A stretch of 64,000 nt of DNA, from NCBI RefSeq assembly GCF_026410545.1, contig NZ_JAPMIT010000002.1:434001-498000 (forward strand), in the 5' to 3' direction. Made by a program: the position numbers and the translations under genes. The notes below the pieces were generated by a model. The model saw only the letters and a list, made by a program, of their open reading frames with translations. It made no database searches and was not told the DNA's origin. The stretch is from Microbacterium sp. STN6. GTDB lineage: Bacteria; Actinomycetota; Actinomycetes; Actinomycetales; Microbacteriaceae. Positions 49,861-61,364 of this stretch are shown here, in pieces; within the stretch, counting starts at the first letter, position 1; every line of letters begins with the position of its first letter.

Positions 49861-49890
49861 CGCGGGGCGGCGCGGGGCGGCGCGGGGCGG
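49861..49890. repeat. Three 10-bp tandem repeats
   Basis: CGCGGGGCGG is repeated three times exactly, directly after the inverted-repeat element and just before the mnmA promoter. Confidence 0.9.
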
Positions 49891-49905
49891 GCGTCGGCCT
49901 CGACC

Positions 49906-49911
49906 TAGACT
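49906..49911 (+). promoter_or_regulatory. -10 box TAGACT (leaderless) for mnmA
   Basis: TAGACT ends 7 bases before the mnmA ATG at 49919. Confidence 0.6.
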
Positions 49912-49918
49912 GGAACGC

Positions 49919-51040
49919 ATGAAGGTTCTTGCGGCAATGAGCGGCGGTGTCGACTCGGCGGTGGCGGCGGCCCGAGCGGTCGACGCCGGGCACGAGGTGG
50001 TCGGCGTGCACCTGGCGCTGAGCCGCATGCCGGGCACCCTGCGCACGGGCAGCCGCGGCTGCTGCACCATCGAAGACTCCATGGACGCCCAGCGCGCCGC
50101 CGACCTCATCGGCATCCCGTACTACGTGTGGGACTTCTCCGAGCGCTTCAAGCTCGACGTCGTCGACGACTTCATCGCGGAGTACTCCGCTGGCCGCACC
50201 CCCAACCCCTGCATGCGCTGCAACGAGAAGATCAAGTTTGCCGCGCTCATGGAGAAGGCGCTCGACCTCGGCTTCGACGCCGTCTGCACGGGCCACTACG
50301 CAGACATCAGAGCGGATGCCGCGGGTCGCCCCGAACTGCACCGTGCAAGTGCCTGGGCCAAGGACCAGTCGTATGTGCTCGGCGTGCTCACGGCTGAGCA
50401 GCTCGAGCACGCCATGTTCCCGCTCGGCTCCACGCCGTCGAAGGCGGAGGTGCGGGCCGAGGCGGCCGAGCGCGGGCTGAGCGTCGCCAAGAAGCCGGAC
50501 TCGCACGACATCTGCTTCATTCCCGACGGCGACACGCGCGGCTGGCTGGCCGAGCACGTGGGAACGGCGCCCGGCGAGATCGTCGACCGGGCAGGCAACA
50601 CGGTCGGCACGCACGAGGGGGCGCACGCGTACACGGTGGGGCAGCGGCGCGGCCTCCAGTTGGGTGTGCCGGCACCGGATGGCCGCCCCCGCTTCGTGCT
50701 CGAAGTGCGCCCGGCCGAGAACCGCGTCGTGGTCGGCCCGAAGGAGGCGCTCGATATCGCGCAGATCGCGGGACGGCGCTTCACCTGGGCGGGGGCCGCG
50801 CCCGAGCATCCGCTCGAGGAATTCGCGTGCGACGTTCAGATTCGCGCGCACGCCGACCCGGTGCCCGCCCGGGCCGTCGTCGCGGCCGGCGAAGACGGAG
50901 TCGACGAGCTCGTGATCACGCCCGAGAGCCCGTTGAACGGCGTGGCGCCCGGCCAGAGCGCCGTCGTCTACGTGGGCACGCGCGTGCTCGGGCAGTGCAC
51001 GATCGATCGCACGGTGAGCGCCGTGCCCGTGCCGGCCTGA
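49919..51040 (+). CDS. mnmA: tRNA-specific 2-thiouridylase MnmA
   Basis: 373 residues, normal length. It thiolates U34 of Lys, Glu and Gln tRNAs with ATP. The PP-loop is [14 protein letters not shown]; the two catalytic cysteines are in [12 protein letters not shown] and [11 protein letters not shown]; the tRNA-binding middle and C-terminal barrel ([15 protein letters not shown]) follow. Sulfur presumably comes from the cysteine desulfurase encoded upstream. ATG 49919 is fixed by the -10 box and the [10 protein letters not shown] start; the frame remains open further upstream through GC repeats. Confidence 0.96.
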   Translation: MKVLAAMSGGVDSAVAAARAVDAGHEVVGVHLALSRMPGTLRTGSRGCCTIEDSMDAQRAADLIGIPYYVWDFSERFKLDVVDDFIAEYSAGRTPNPCMRCNEKIKFAALMEKALDLGFDAVCTGHYADIRADAAGRPELHRASAWAKDQSYVLGVLTAEQLEHAMFPLGSTPSKAEVRAEAAERGLSVAKKPDSHDICFIPDGDTRGWLAEHVGTAPGEIVDRAGNTVGTHEGAHAYTVGQRRGLQLGVPAPDGRPRFVLEVRPAENRVVVGPKEALDIAQIAGRRFTWAGAAPEHPLEEFACDVQIRAHADPVPARAVVAAGEDGVDELVITPESPLNGVAPGQSAVVYVGTRVLGQCTIDRTVSAVPVPA

Positions 51041-51079
51041 GGTCGCACCGTACCCACTGTCAGTGTCGGTGGCGCTCCC

Positions 51080-53353
<2,274 letters not shown>

Positions 53354-53415
53354 CCCTCGTTCAGGCAGCACTCGCCGAGGGAGTAGAACGACGTGAATAT
53401 CCCTCGTCTTTGGGG

Positions 53416-53421
53416 TAAGAT
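53416..53421 (+). promoter_or_regulatory. Possible -10 box TAAGAT for the DUF1023-like gene
   Basis: TAAGAT lies in the 140-base gap after ligA. Start near 53428 would give a leader of about 65 bases. A purine-rich GAAAGGGA lies 12 bases before the GTG. Confidence 0.35.
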
Positions 53422-53493
53422 CGACACGTTCGCGCCCGCCGGGTGTGATCACGATAGTGCCTTGTCGTCACCCTCGAAAGGGACCCTGTCGGA

Positions 53494-54891
53494 GTGCTGG
53501 TCGGCGTTGCGGCGATACTCGCGGTGACCTCCATAGTCGGAGGCGCCGTCGAGACCCCAATTGCGCCCTCAGACCTGTCCGCCAGCACGCAGATCGTCGC
53601 CTCCGCCGCCTCGTCAGCGCTGCTGCCGCTCGACGCCGCCGGCCACATCGTCGCCCTCGACCCCGGTGCCCAGGCGCACGCCCTCGCCGACCCGTCGATC
53701 GCGGGCGGCGGCGACGCCACCTTCAGTTCCAAGACCATGCTCGGAATCCTCGGTCAGCTCGACCCGGCTCGCGTCTCCGGTTATGTCGCCGCTCACGAAG
53801 AGGCGGTCTCCACGCTCATCACCGCGCCGCCCGTTGCGACCTCGGTCACGGCGTATTGGTCCGGCATGAACTCTGACCAGCAGAAGGCGCTCATCGACGG
53901 CGCCCCGCGTCTCATCGGCAACCTCGACGGCGTGCCCTTCCAGGCGCGCAGCCGCGCCAACCGGCTGCAGCTGACCCGGGCCATCTCCGACACGAGGGCG
54001 CGGCTCGCCGGTCATGCGGGCAAGGGCGTGAAGCTGCAGCTTCGTCACACGCTCGACACGCTGCTGCGGGTCAAAGAGGCCCTCAAGGCACCCGCGGGCA
54101 GCCCCGAACGTTCCCTCGTCATTCTCGACGTCGGCACGAACACCCGCGCGGCCATCGCCGTGGGCGACGTCAGCACGGCCCGCTATGTGAGCTATCTCGT
54201 GCCCGGCATGTACTTCTCGGTCGACCAGCAGCTCGACGACTGGGTCTCGACGGCAGAGAACCTGTACACCGAGCAGCGCCAGTGGCTTCGCCGGTCATTC
54301 GGATGCCGGGCGTGCGCCGGCACGCCCGGTGTCGCTGCCGTCGCCTGGATCGGCTACCAGACCCCCGAACTGCTCAACGTGGGCGGGCTGGCCCTTGCGC
54401 AGGAGGGGGCGGACTACCTCGAGCACGGTCTCGAGGGCCTGCGTGCCCTGCGCGCGGGCGATGAGCCATACGTGACCGTCATCGCGCACTCCTACGGATC
54501 GACGGCCGCGCTCATGGCGCTGCAGCGTGGTTCCGTGTCCGTCGACGCGCTGGCACTGGTCGGCTCGCCCGGCAGCGCGGCGCAGTCCGTTCACGGTCTC
54601 GATGTCGCCGGCGGCAACGTGTACGTGGGCCAGGCCGGCTTCGACCCCGTCGTGCACACGGCCTTCTTCGGCAGCGACCCCGGAGCATCCGCCTATGGTG
54701 CAATCGCTTTCGGGGTGGAGGGTGCGAAGGATCCATTCGGCGGCGCAGCCCTCGCCGGCTCCACCGGTCACAACGGCTACTTCACGGCGGGCAGCGAGTC
54801 TCTGCGCAACCTCGCCCTCATCGGCATCGGGCAGGGTGGCCTGGTGACGCCCGCCACGGGCAGCGCGACGCAGCTGGCCGCCGGCCGCTGA
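53494..54891 (+). CDS. Alpha/beta hydrolase of the DUF1023-like class, probably exported
   Basis: 465 residues. A hydrophobic N-terminus (LVGVAAILAVTSIVGGAVE) suggests export, although no basic residue precedes it. A helical region of about 170 residues (SDQQKALIDGAPRLIGNLDGVPFQARSRANR) with the DUF1023-like pattern precedes the hydrolase core. The nucleophile elbow is VIAHSYGSTAALMAL, and TGHNGYFTAGSESLRNL supplies a candidate His. Function and substrate are unknown. GTG 53494 is the only start after the upstream in-frame stop at 53455. Confidence 0.8.
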   Translation: MLVGVAAILAVTSIVGGAVETPIAPSDLSASTQIVASAASSALLPLDAAGHIVALDPGAQAHALADPSIAGGGDATFSSKTMLGILGQLDPARVSGYVAAHEEAVSTLITAPPVATSVTAYWSGMNSDQQKALIDGAPRLIGNLDGVPFQARSRANRLQLTRAISDTRARLAGHAGKGVKLQLRHTLDTLLRVKEALKAPAGSPERSLVILDVGTNTRAAIAVGDVSTARYVSYLVPGMYFSVDQQLDDWVSTAENLYTEQRQWLRRSFGCRACAGTPGVAAVAWIGYQTPELLNVGGLALAQEGADYLEHGLEGLRALRAGDEPYVTVIAHSYGSTAALMALQRGSVSVDALALVGSPGSAAQSVHGLDVAGGNVYVGQAGFDPVVHTAFFGSDPGASAYGAIAFGVEGAKDPFGGAALAGSTGHNGYFTAGSESLRNLALIGIGQGGLVTPATGSATQLAAGR

Positions 54892-54954
54892 GCGCTCGCG
54901 AATGGCGCCGGTCGCTGAGCGTTCGCGAATGGCGCCCGGCGTTCGCGAATAGAA
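54886..54954. repeat. 27-bp tandem repeat between the hydrolase gene and gatC
   Basis: Two full copies (54886-54912, 54913-54939) of a unit containing CGCTGAGCGCTCGCGAATGG and a third truncated copy lie head to tail. The first carries the hydrolase stop codon, and the third runs into the gatC -10 box. Confidence 0.75.
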
Positions 54955-54955
54955 T
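54950..54955 (+). promoter_or_regulatory. -10 box TAGAAT for gatCAB
   Basis: TAGAAT predicts a start near 54962, with a leader of about 28 bases and a GGAGA ribosome-binding site before ATG 54990. Confidence 0.5.
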
Positions 54956-54989
54956 TGGGGCATCCCACCCGCTGACACGACGGAGACGC

Positions 54990-55286
54990 ATGCCTGAGAT
55001 AAGCGCCGAGCAGGTCGCGCATTTGGCCGAACTCGCCCGAATCGACCTGAGCGCAGACGAGATCGAATCGCTCACGCGAGATCTGGGCCAGATCGTCGAC
55101 TCGGTGGCGAAGGTGAGCGAGGTAGCCGGGGACGACGTGCCGGCGACAAGTCACCCGGTTCCTCTGGCCAACGTCTTCCGCGACGACTCGCCGCGGCCCT
55201 CACTCACCGTCGAGCAGGCGCTCTCAGGGGCTCCCGACCGCGAGGGCGACCGGTTCAGGGTGCCCGCGATCCTGGACGAGGAGTGA
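54990..55286 (+). CDS. gatC: Asp/Glu-tRNA amidotransferase subunit C
   Basis: 98 residues, normal size. The pattern [41 protein letters not shown] is GatC throughout (shown in part). It stabilises GatA-GatB. With them it converts Glu-tRNA(Gln) and Asp-tRNA(Asn) to the amide forms. First gene of gatCAB. Confidence 0.95.
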   Translation: MPEISAEQVAHLAELARIDLSADEIESLTRDLGQIVDSVAKVSEVAGDDVPATSHPVPLANVFRDDSPRPSLTVEQALSGAPDREGDRFRVPAILDEE

Positions 55287-55288
55287 CC

Positions 55289-56836
55289 ATGACCGACCTG
55301 ACCAGCCTCTCGGCCGCCGACCTCGCGGCGCTCCTCACCTCGCGCGAGGTGTCCTCCGTCGAGGCCACCCGCGCGCACCTCGACCGCATCGACGCGGTCG
55401 ACCCCGACATCCACGCATTCCTGCACGTGGCGGCAGAGGGCGCGCTCGCGAGCGCTTCCCGCGTCGATGAGCGCAGGGCGGCGGGCGAGAGTCTCGGCGA
55501 GCTGGCCGGCGTACCCATCGCCATCAAAGACGTGCTCACGACGAACGACATGCCCTCGACCGCGGGCTCGAGAATCCTCGAGGGCTGGGTGCCGCCGTAC
55601 GACGCGACCGTCGTGCGCCGGCTGCGCGAGGCGGACCTCATTCCGCTCGGCAAGACCAACATGGACGAGTTCGCGATGGGCTCATCCACCGAGCATTCGG
55701 CCTACGGCCCCACGCACAACCCATGGGATCTCGACCGCATCCCGGGCGGCTCCGGTGGCGGCTCGGCCGCGGCCGTCGCCGCCTTCGAGGCGCCGCTCGC
55801 CCTCGGCAGCGACACCGGCGGTTCCATCCGCCAGCCCGCCGCCGTGACGGGCTCCGTCGGCGTCAAACCCACGTACGGCGCGGTCAGCCGCTATGGCGCC
55901 ATCGCCCTCGCGTCGTCGCTCGACCAGGTCGGCCCCGTCTCGCGCACCGTGCTCGACGCCGCCCTGCTGCACGATGTCATCGCGGGCCACGACCCGCTCG
56001 ACTCGACGTCGCTTGACGAGACGTGGCCGTCCATGGCCCAGGCGGCCCGCGCGGGCCGCACCGGCGACGCGCTGAAGGGCGTTCGCGTCGGAATCGTCAG
56101 GCAGCTGGCGGGAGAGGGCTTCCAGGCCGGCGTGAAGCAGCGCTTCGATGAGGCGGTCGCCCTTCTCACCGCTGCGGGCGCCGAGGTCATTGAGGTGAGC
56201 GCGCCCAGCTTCGAGTACGCTGTCGCCGCTTACTACCTGATCCTGCCCGCCGAGGCCTCAAGCAACCTGGCGCGCTTCGACTCCGTTCGCTTCGGCATGC
56301 GCGTGATGCCCGCCGACGGCCCGGTCACGAGCGAGCGGGTCATGTCCGCCACGCGCGACGCTGGCTTCGGCCCCGAGGTCAAGCGCCGCATCATCCTCGG
56401 CACGTACGCCCTGAGCGCCGGCTACTACGACGCCTACTACGGCAGCGCGCAGAAGGTGCGCACGCTCATTCAGCGCGACTTCAACGACGCGTTCGGCAAG
56501 GTCGACGTGCTCATCAGCCCGAGCGCGCCGACCACGGCGTTCCGTCTCGGCGAGAAGCTGAACGACCCGATGGCGATGTACCTGAACGACATCACCACGA
56601 TCCCGGCGAATCTCGCCGGCATCCCGGGCATGGGTCTGCCCATCGGCCTCGCGCCGGAAGACGGCCTGCCCGTCGGCATGCAGATCATGGCGCCCGCCCG
56701 GTCGGATGCGCGCCTGTACACGATCGGTGCGGCCCTCGAGCGGCTGCTGGAGGAGACGTGGGGCCACACGCTCATCAGCCGTGCCCCCGACCTGACGGCC
56801 ACCGAGATGTTCGCAAGTGAAGAGGGAGCGATCTGA
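55289..56836 (+). CDS. gatA: Asp/Glu-tRNA amidotransferase subunit A
   Basis: 515 residues. Amidase-signature enzyme that releases ammonia from glutamine. The catalytic Lys is in [12 protein letters not shown], the cis-Ser in [13 protein letters not shown], and the nucleophile Ser in [16 protein letters not shown] 55289 has GAGGAG five bases upstream; a GTG at 55283 overlapping the gatC stop would add two residues. Its stop overlaps the gatB ATG. Confidence 0.97.
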   Translation: MTDLTSLSAADLAALLTSREVSSVEATRAHLDRIDAVDPDIHAFLHVAAEGALASASRVDERRAAGESLGELAGVPIAIKDVLTTNDMPSTAGSRILEGWVPPYDATVVRRLREADLIPLGKTNMDEFAMGSSTEHSAYGPTHNPWDLDRIPGGSGGGSAAAVAAFEAPLALGSDTGGSIRQPAAVTGSVGVKPTYGAVSRYGAIALASSLDQVGPVSRTVLDAALLHDVIAGHDPLDSTSLDETWPSMAQAARAGRTGDALKGVRVGIVRQLAGEGFQAGVKQRFDEAVALLTAAGAEVIEVSAPSFEYAVAAYYLILPAEASSNLARFDSVRFGMRVMPADGPVTSERVMSATRDAGFGPEVKRRIILGTYALSAGYYDAYYGSAQKVRTLIQRDFNDAFGKVDVLISPSAPTTAFRLGEKLNDPMAMYLNDITTIPANLAGIPGMGLPIGLAPEDGLPVGMQIMAPARSDARLYTIGAALERLLEETWGHTLISRAPDLTATEMFASEEGAI

Positions 56837-58341
56837 TGGCTGCCAAGGCCGCGCTGATGGATTACGAGAGTGCCCTGGCGAAGTTCGAGCCCGTGCTCGG
56901 CTTCGAGGTGCACGTCGAGCTCAACACGAAGACCAAGATGTTCTGCGGCTGCGCCAACGAGTTCGGCCAGGGCGCCAACACGAACACGTGCCCCACGTGC
57001 CTCGGGCTGCCCGGCGGGCTGCCGCAGGTGAACGGCAAGGCGATCGAGTCGTCGATCCGCCTCGGCCTCGCGCTCGGCTGCGAGATCGCCGAGAGCTCGC
57101 GCTTCGCCCGCAAGAACTACTTTTACCCCGACACCGCGAAGGACTTCCAGACGTCGCAGTACGACGAACCCATCGCGTTCGAGGGGTCGCTGACGATCGA
57201 GCTCTCCAGCGGCCGTCAGGTCACGATCCCCATCGAGCGCGCGCACATGGAGGAGGACGCTGGCAAGCTCACGCATGTCGGCGGCGCCACGGGCCGCATC
57301 CAGGGAGCCGAGCACTCTCTCGTCGACTACAACCGCGGCGGAGTCCCGCTCGTCGAGATCGTCACCAAAATGATCGAGGGCGGCGAAGCGGATGCGCCGG
57401 AAATCGGCCGTGCCTATGTCGCCGCCGTGCGTGAGATCGTGAAGGCGCTCGGCGTCTCGAACGCACGCATGGAGGAGGGCAACGTGCGCTGCGACGCCAA
57501 CGTGTCGCTGCGCCCGCGCGGCTCGAACGTGCTCGGCACCCGAACCGAGACCAAGAACGTGAACTCGTTGCGCTCGGTCGAGCGGGCCGTGCGATACGAG
57601 ATCCAGCGCCAGGCCGCCATCCTCGACGCCGGTGGCACGATCGTGCAGGAGACCCGGCACTGGCACGAAGACACGGGAACCACGAGCGCGGGCCGGCCGA
57701 AGAGCGACGCCGACGACTACCGGTACTTCCCCGAGCCGGACCTCGTGCCCGTCGCGCCCAGCCGCGAGTGGGTCGAGGAGCTGCGCGCAACGCTTCCCGA
57801 GCCGCCCGCCCAGCGCCGCGCGCGTCTGCGTGAGGCGTGGGGCTTCACAGCCCTCGAGATGCAGGACGTCGAGAACTCGGACCTGCTCGATGCGGTCGAG
57901 GCGACGGTGGCGCAGGGGGCGAGTGCGGCATCCGCTCGCAAATGGTGGACGGGTGAGATCGCCCGGCTGGCCAACGCGCAGGGTGTCGCTGCCGAGGCGC
58001 TCGTGGCGCCGAAGCACGTGGCCGAGCTGGTCGCGCTCGTCGACGCCGGCACGCTGACCGATCGGCTGGCCCGCCAGGTGCTCGAAGGCGTGATCGCGGG
58101 GGAGGGATCGCCCGAGCAGGTCGTCGCCACCCGCGGTCTCGCCGTCGTCTCGGACGACGGGCCGCTCATCGCCGCGATTGACGACGCCCTCGCCGCGCAG
58201 CCGGACGTGCTCGCCAAGATCCAGGACGGCAAGGTGCAGGCCGCCGGCGCCATCATCGGAGCCGTCATGAAGGCGATGCGCGGGCAGGCGGATGCCGCAC
58301 GGGTTCGCGAGTTGGTGCTGGAGCGTGCGGGGCAGCAGTAG
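56836..58341 (+). CDS. gatB: Asp/Glu-tRNA amidotransferase subunit B
   Basis: 501 residues, normal size. The kinase-like core begins [23 protein letters not shown] and carries [30 protein letters not shown] and [13 protein letters not shown]. The C-terminal GatB/YqeY tail binds tRNA. It phosphorylates the tRNA-bound Glu or Asp and transfers ammonia. The start overlaps the gatA stop as TGATG. Confidence 0.97.
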   Translation: MAAKAALMDYESALAKFEPVLGFEVHVELNTKTKMFCGCANEFGQGANTNTCPTCLGLPGGLPQVNGKAIESSIRLGLALGCEIAESSRFARKNYFYPDTAKDFQTSQYDEPIAFEGSLTIELSSGRQVTIPIERAHMEEDAGKLTHVGGATGRIQGAEHSLVDYNRGGVPLVEIVTKMIEGGEADAPEIGRAYVAAVREIVKALGVSNARMEEGNVRCDANVSLRPRGSNVLGTRTETKNVNSLRSVERAVRYEIQRQAAILDAGGTIVQETRHWHEDTGTTSAGRPKSDADDYRYFPEPDLVPVAPSREWVEELRATLPEPPAQRRARLREAWGFTALEMQDVENSDLLDAVEATVAQGASAASARKWWTGEIARLANAQGVAAEALVAPKHVAELVALVDAGTLTDRLARQVLEGVIAGEGSPEQVVATRGLAVVSDDGPLIAAIDDALAAQPDVLAKIQDGKVQAAGAIIGAVMKAMRGQADAARVRELVLERAGQQ

Positions 58342-58342
58342 C

Positions 58343-59929
58343 GTGACGCTCCGCGACGTGCACGCCGACGCTCCGCTTCTCGCGCGACTCGCAGACGACC
58401 TGCGCGCCGCACGGTTCACGGTGGACGGCCTCGCCGAGCTGTGGGGAGCCGAGGCGGGTGCGGCGCTGCATCGCGGCAGGAGGCTGCCCGCGGTTCGCGC
58501 GCTCGAGGCCGCCCGCGATGGGCATGGGCGCCTGGGTTCCAGGGCGGCCCTCGCCGCGCTGTTCGTGCTCGGCATCGCGGTCGACCGGGTGGAGGCCGAG
58601 GCCGCGCTCGCCTCGCTCGGTGTCGACGGCGCCGCGGAACTCGGACTCCTCACGCTCAGCGAGGGCAGTTCGGTGGCCGCCGCGCTCGACCTGCGACCGT
58701 ACGCGTTCACGGATGCCGCGGGCAGCGCCGAATGGTGGGTCGCATCAGACCTGGGCGAACTCGCCCTCGGCCGCGCCATCGAGACCGGGCACGTTCTCGG
58801 CATCGGCGGCGCCTCGACCACGCTCGCCGGCCTGCTCATGCCGACACCGGTGCGCACGGCGCTCGACCTGGGAACGGGCTGCGGCATCCAGGCCATGCAC
58901 GCCCGCCGCTTCGCCGAGCGCGTGGTCGCCACCGACATCTCCGCGCGGGCCCTCACGATCGCCCGCTTCAACGCCCGGCTGAACGGCATCGACGGCATCG
59001 AGCTGCGCGCTGGCAGCCTGTTCGAGCCGGTGGCCGGCGATCGGTTCGACCGCATCGTCAGCAACCCGCCGTTCGTGATCACCCCGCGCGTCGCCGGCGT
59101 TCCAGCGTACGAGTACCGAGATGGCGGCATGACCGGCGACCAGCTCGTCGAGCGGGTGCTGCGTGAGGCGGCCGACCACCTGAACCCGGGCGGCGTCGCG
59201 CAGCTGCTCGCGAACTGGGAGTACCACCCGGGCGAACCCGGCCTCGACCGCGTGCGCGGCTGGCTCGGCGCCTCCGGCCTCGATGCCTGGGTCATCGAAC
59301 GCGAACTGATGGATGCGCCCACGTACGCCGAGACCTGGATCCGCGACGGCGGCACGCGAGACGACGCCCCCGAGTTCGAGCGCCTCTACGCGGCGTGGCT
59401 CGACGACTTCGAGGCGCGTGGTGTCGAATCCGTGGGGTTCGGTTACGTGACGCTGCGGCGGCCGGTGGCAGCTGAGCAGGGCCCGCCCGCGAGAGCCGCC
59501 GAAGGCGGCGCATCCGCTCGCCTTCAGCGCTACGAGAGGCTGCACGGTGCGCTGGGCGGGCACGACGCCGGTCTCGGCGCGCACATCGAAGCGGCGCTCG
59601 CGGCCCACGACTGGCTCGCTGCGCGGGACGATGACGCCCTGGGCCGCGCCACTCTCGCCGTCGCGCCCGATGTCACCGAGCATCGGCACTACTGGCCGGG
59701 CAGCGACGACCCCACCGTGATCGAGCTGCGCCAGGGCGGCGGGTTCGGGCGCACCGTCGACGCCGACACCGCGCTGGCGGCGCTCGTGGGCGCCTGCGAC
59801 GGCGAGCTCACGGTTCAGGCCATCGTCGCCGCGCTCGCGGACCTGCTCGAGGCCGACGCGTCTGCGCTGCGCGACGCCCTGCTGCCCCGGGTGCGCGACC
59901 TCGTGGCGTGGGGCATCCTCACGCCCTGA
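58343..59929 (+). CDS. Class I methyltransferase with N-terminal extension (NPPF motif)
   Basis: 528 residues. An N-terminal region of about 150 residues (LARLADDLRAARFTVDGLAELWG) precedes an AdoMet domain with ALDLGTGCGIQAMHARRF and the catalytic IVSNPPFVI. NPPF is found in N6-adenine and glutamine methyltransferases and in RsmC-like rRNA enzymes. The C-terminal part, with LVGACDGELTVQAIVAALADLL, looks like a winged helix. Actinobacterial members of this layout are of unknown target; an rRNA or protein-glutamine target is possible. GTG 58343 follows gatB by one base. Confidence 0.85.
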   Translation: MTLRDVHADAPLLARLADDLRAARFTVDGLAELWGAEAGAALHRGRRLPAVRALEAARDGHGRLGSRAALAALFVLGIAVDRVEAEAALASLGVDGAAELGLLTLSEGSSVAAALDLRPYAFTDAAGSAEWWVASDLGELALGRAIETGHVLGIGGASTTLAGLLMPTPVRTALDLGTGCGIQAMHARRFAERVVATDISARALTIARFNARLNGIDGIELRAGSLFEPVAGDRFDRIVSNPPFVITPRVAGVPAYEYRDGGMTGDQLVERVLREAADHLNPGGVAQLLANWEYHPGEPGLDRVRGWLGASGLDAWVIERELMDAPTYAETWIRDGGTRDDAPEFERLYAAWLDDFEARGVESVGFGYVTLRRPVAAEQGPPARAAEGGASARLQRYERLHGALGGHDAGLGAHIEAALAAHDWLAARDDDALGRATLAVAPDVTEHRHYWPGSDDPTVIELRQGGGFGRTVDADTALAALVGACDGELTVQAIVAALADLLEADASALRDALLPRVRDLVAWGILTP

Positions 59930-60052
59930 CTCGCAGAATCTGCGGGCAACGCTACCGCGACTCCCATGACTCGGGCCGACTTGCGGGTTCTCCGGGTCCT
60001 CGCCCACGATGTGGCCCGATCCTCGCGTGCGGTCGGCGTGCGTGAGCGCGCC

Positions 60053-60697
60053 TCAGCCGAGGCCCGCGATGAGGTTGATCGTGGTCGCCAGCACGACGAC
60101 GCCGAAGAGGTAGCTGAGCAGCGTATGGCCGAACACGGTCTTGCGCATCTCGGTTGTGCGCAAGGCGGTGTCTGAGATCTGGTAGGTCATGCCGAGGTCG
60201 AAGGCGACATACGCGAAGTCGGTGTACTGCGGATCCTCCGGCTGGTTGAAGTCGATGCCGCCGACGGGGTGCTGGTAGTAGAGCCGGGCGTAGCGCAGCG
60301 TGTAGAGGGTGTGGATGAGCGCCCACGACAGCGCCACACTGGCCAGTGCGAGCGCAGCGACCCCGGCCCGGGCGGGCCCGTTCTCGGCCGTCGCTCGCAC
60401 GAGCACGATACCGACCGCGGCGAGGCTCACGACGCTCGCGGCGAGCGCAAGAGCATCGCTGACGGCGCGGTTCGGGTCCTCGCGGGTGGCATGCTGCCGC
60501 GTGGCGCGGGAGTCGAGCCGCCACACGATGAGCCACACCCACACCAGATAGGTGAGGCAGGCGGCGGCCCATCCGGCCACGGGCGCGTACCACCACGAGG
60601 TGAGCAGGCCGGTCACGAGCGCGACGACGACGCCGGCCACCGCCATTGCGATGAGGCGGTGCTGGGAGCGGGTGCCGAGGCGCGGGGTCGATCTCAC
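60053..60697 (-). CDS. DUF1345 family membrane protein
   Basis: 214 residues with about five helices (about 15-33, 37-60, 82-102, 110-130 and 188-212). The family blocks are HTLYTLRYARLYY, GGIDFN, YTDFAYVAFDLGMTYQISDT and LLSYLFGVVVLATTINLI. Function is unknown. The start is GTG 60697; a weak CACGAT lies 6 bases upstream on the minus strand. Confidence 0.88.
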   Translation of the reverse strand: MRSTPRLGTRSQHRLIAMAVAGVVVALVTGLLTSWWYAPVAGWAAACLTYLVWVWLIVWRLDSRATRQHATREDPNRAVSDALALAASVVSLAAVGIVLVRATAENGPARAGVAALALASVALSWALIHTLYTLRYARLYYQHPVGGIDFNQPEDPQYTDFAYVAFDLGMTYQISDTALRTTEMRKTVFGHTLLSYLFGVVVLATTINLIAGLG

Positions 60698-60753
60698 ATG
60701 ATGATCGTGCCACCCGGCATCCGCGTACCCCTGCCGACGCTCCGCAGCGCACG

Positions 60754-60759
60754 TAGGCT
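60754..60759 (+). promoter_or_regulatory. -10 box TAGGCT (leaderless) for the thioesterase gene
   Basis: TAGGCT ends 6 bases before ATG 60766. A weak -35 CTGCCG (60731-60736) lies 17 bases upstream. GGAGG is also present in the 6-base gap, but too close to the ATG for a normal Shine-Dalgarno spacing. Confidence 0.5.
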
Positions 60760-60765
60760 GGAGGC

Positions 60766-61347
60766 ATGAGCGATGACGAGGCTGCCCGGCAACCAGGCGG
60801 CACGTCGGCAGGCGACGCCTCGGCAGGCAGTCGCGTCGTCACCTGGCAGGATCCGTTCGCCGGCGCCCGGCTCATGCCCGCCATGACCGGCCTCGAGTTC
60901 GTGCGCGGCATGATCGACGGTTCCACGCCGGCCCCCGCCATCGCCGACCTGGCACGGATGCGCGTTGTCGCCGCCGACGTCGGCAGCACCACGTTCGAAT
61001 GCGACCCGCACATCTCGCACTACAACCCGATCGGCACGGTGCACGGTGGCCTCATCGCCACCATCCTCGACTCGGCGGTCGGTTGCGCCGTGCACACCAC
61101 CCTGCCGAAGGGGCAGGGCTACACCTCGGTCGACATCCGTGTCAGCTTCCTGCGGCCCGTGCGCTTGGAAACGGGCACGCTCACGTGCACGGCCACCGTG
61201 ACGAAGGCGGGCAGGCGCGTCGCCTTCGCCGAGGCCACGCTGACGGATGCCGCGGGCACGCTCTATGCGACCGCGAGCAGCTCTCTGCTCGTGCTCGACC
61301 TCGACACAGCCGGCGAGACGGTCAGCGGCGCCGACTCGGCGCGATAG
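60766..61347 (+). CDS. PaaI-type hotdog-fold acyl-CoA thioesterase
   Basis: 193 residues. The hotdog core has HYNPIGTVHGGLIATILDSAVGCAVHT with the catalytic HGG and Asp, and GYTSVDIRVSFLRPVRLETG, then VTKAGRRVAFAEATLTDAAGTLYATASSS (read in parts). An N-terminal extension of about 40 residues precedes it. It probably hydrolyses small or aromatic acyl-CoA thioesters. It converges on the acyl-CoA ligase gene, which acts on the same type of bond in the opposite direction. Confidence 0.9.
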   Translation: MSDDEAARQPGGTSAGDASAGSRVVTWQDPFAGARLMPAMTGLEFVRGMIDGSTPAPAIADLARMRVVAADVGSTTFECDPHISHYNPIGTVHGGLIATILDSAVGCAVHTTLPKGQGYTSVDIRVSFLRPVRLETGTLTCTATVTKAGRRVAFAEATLTDAAGTLYATASSSLLVLDLDTAGETVSGADSAR

Positions 61348-61364
61348 CGCGACAGCCTGCGCCG

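Noticed and set aside
56470-59355. A 961-codon open frame on the minus strand opposite gatA, gatB and the methyltransferase gene
   Set aside because: Same reason: a low-complexity Ser/Arg/Ala translation antisense to well-defined enzymes.
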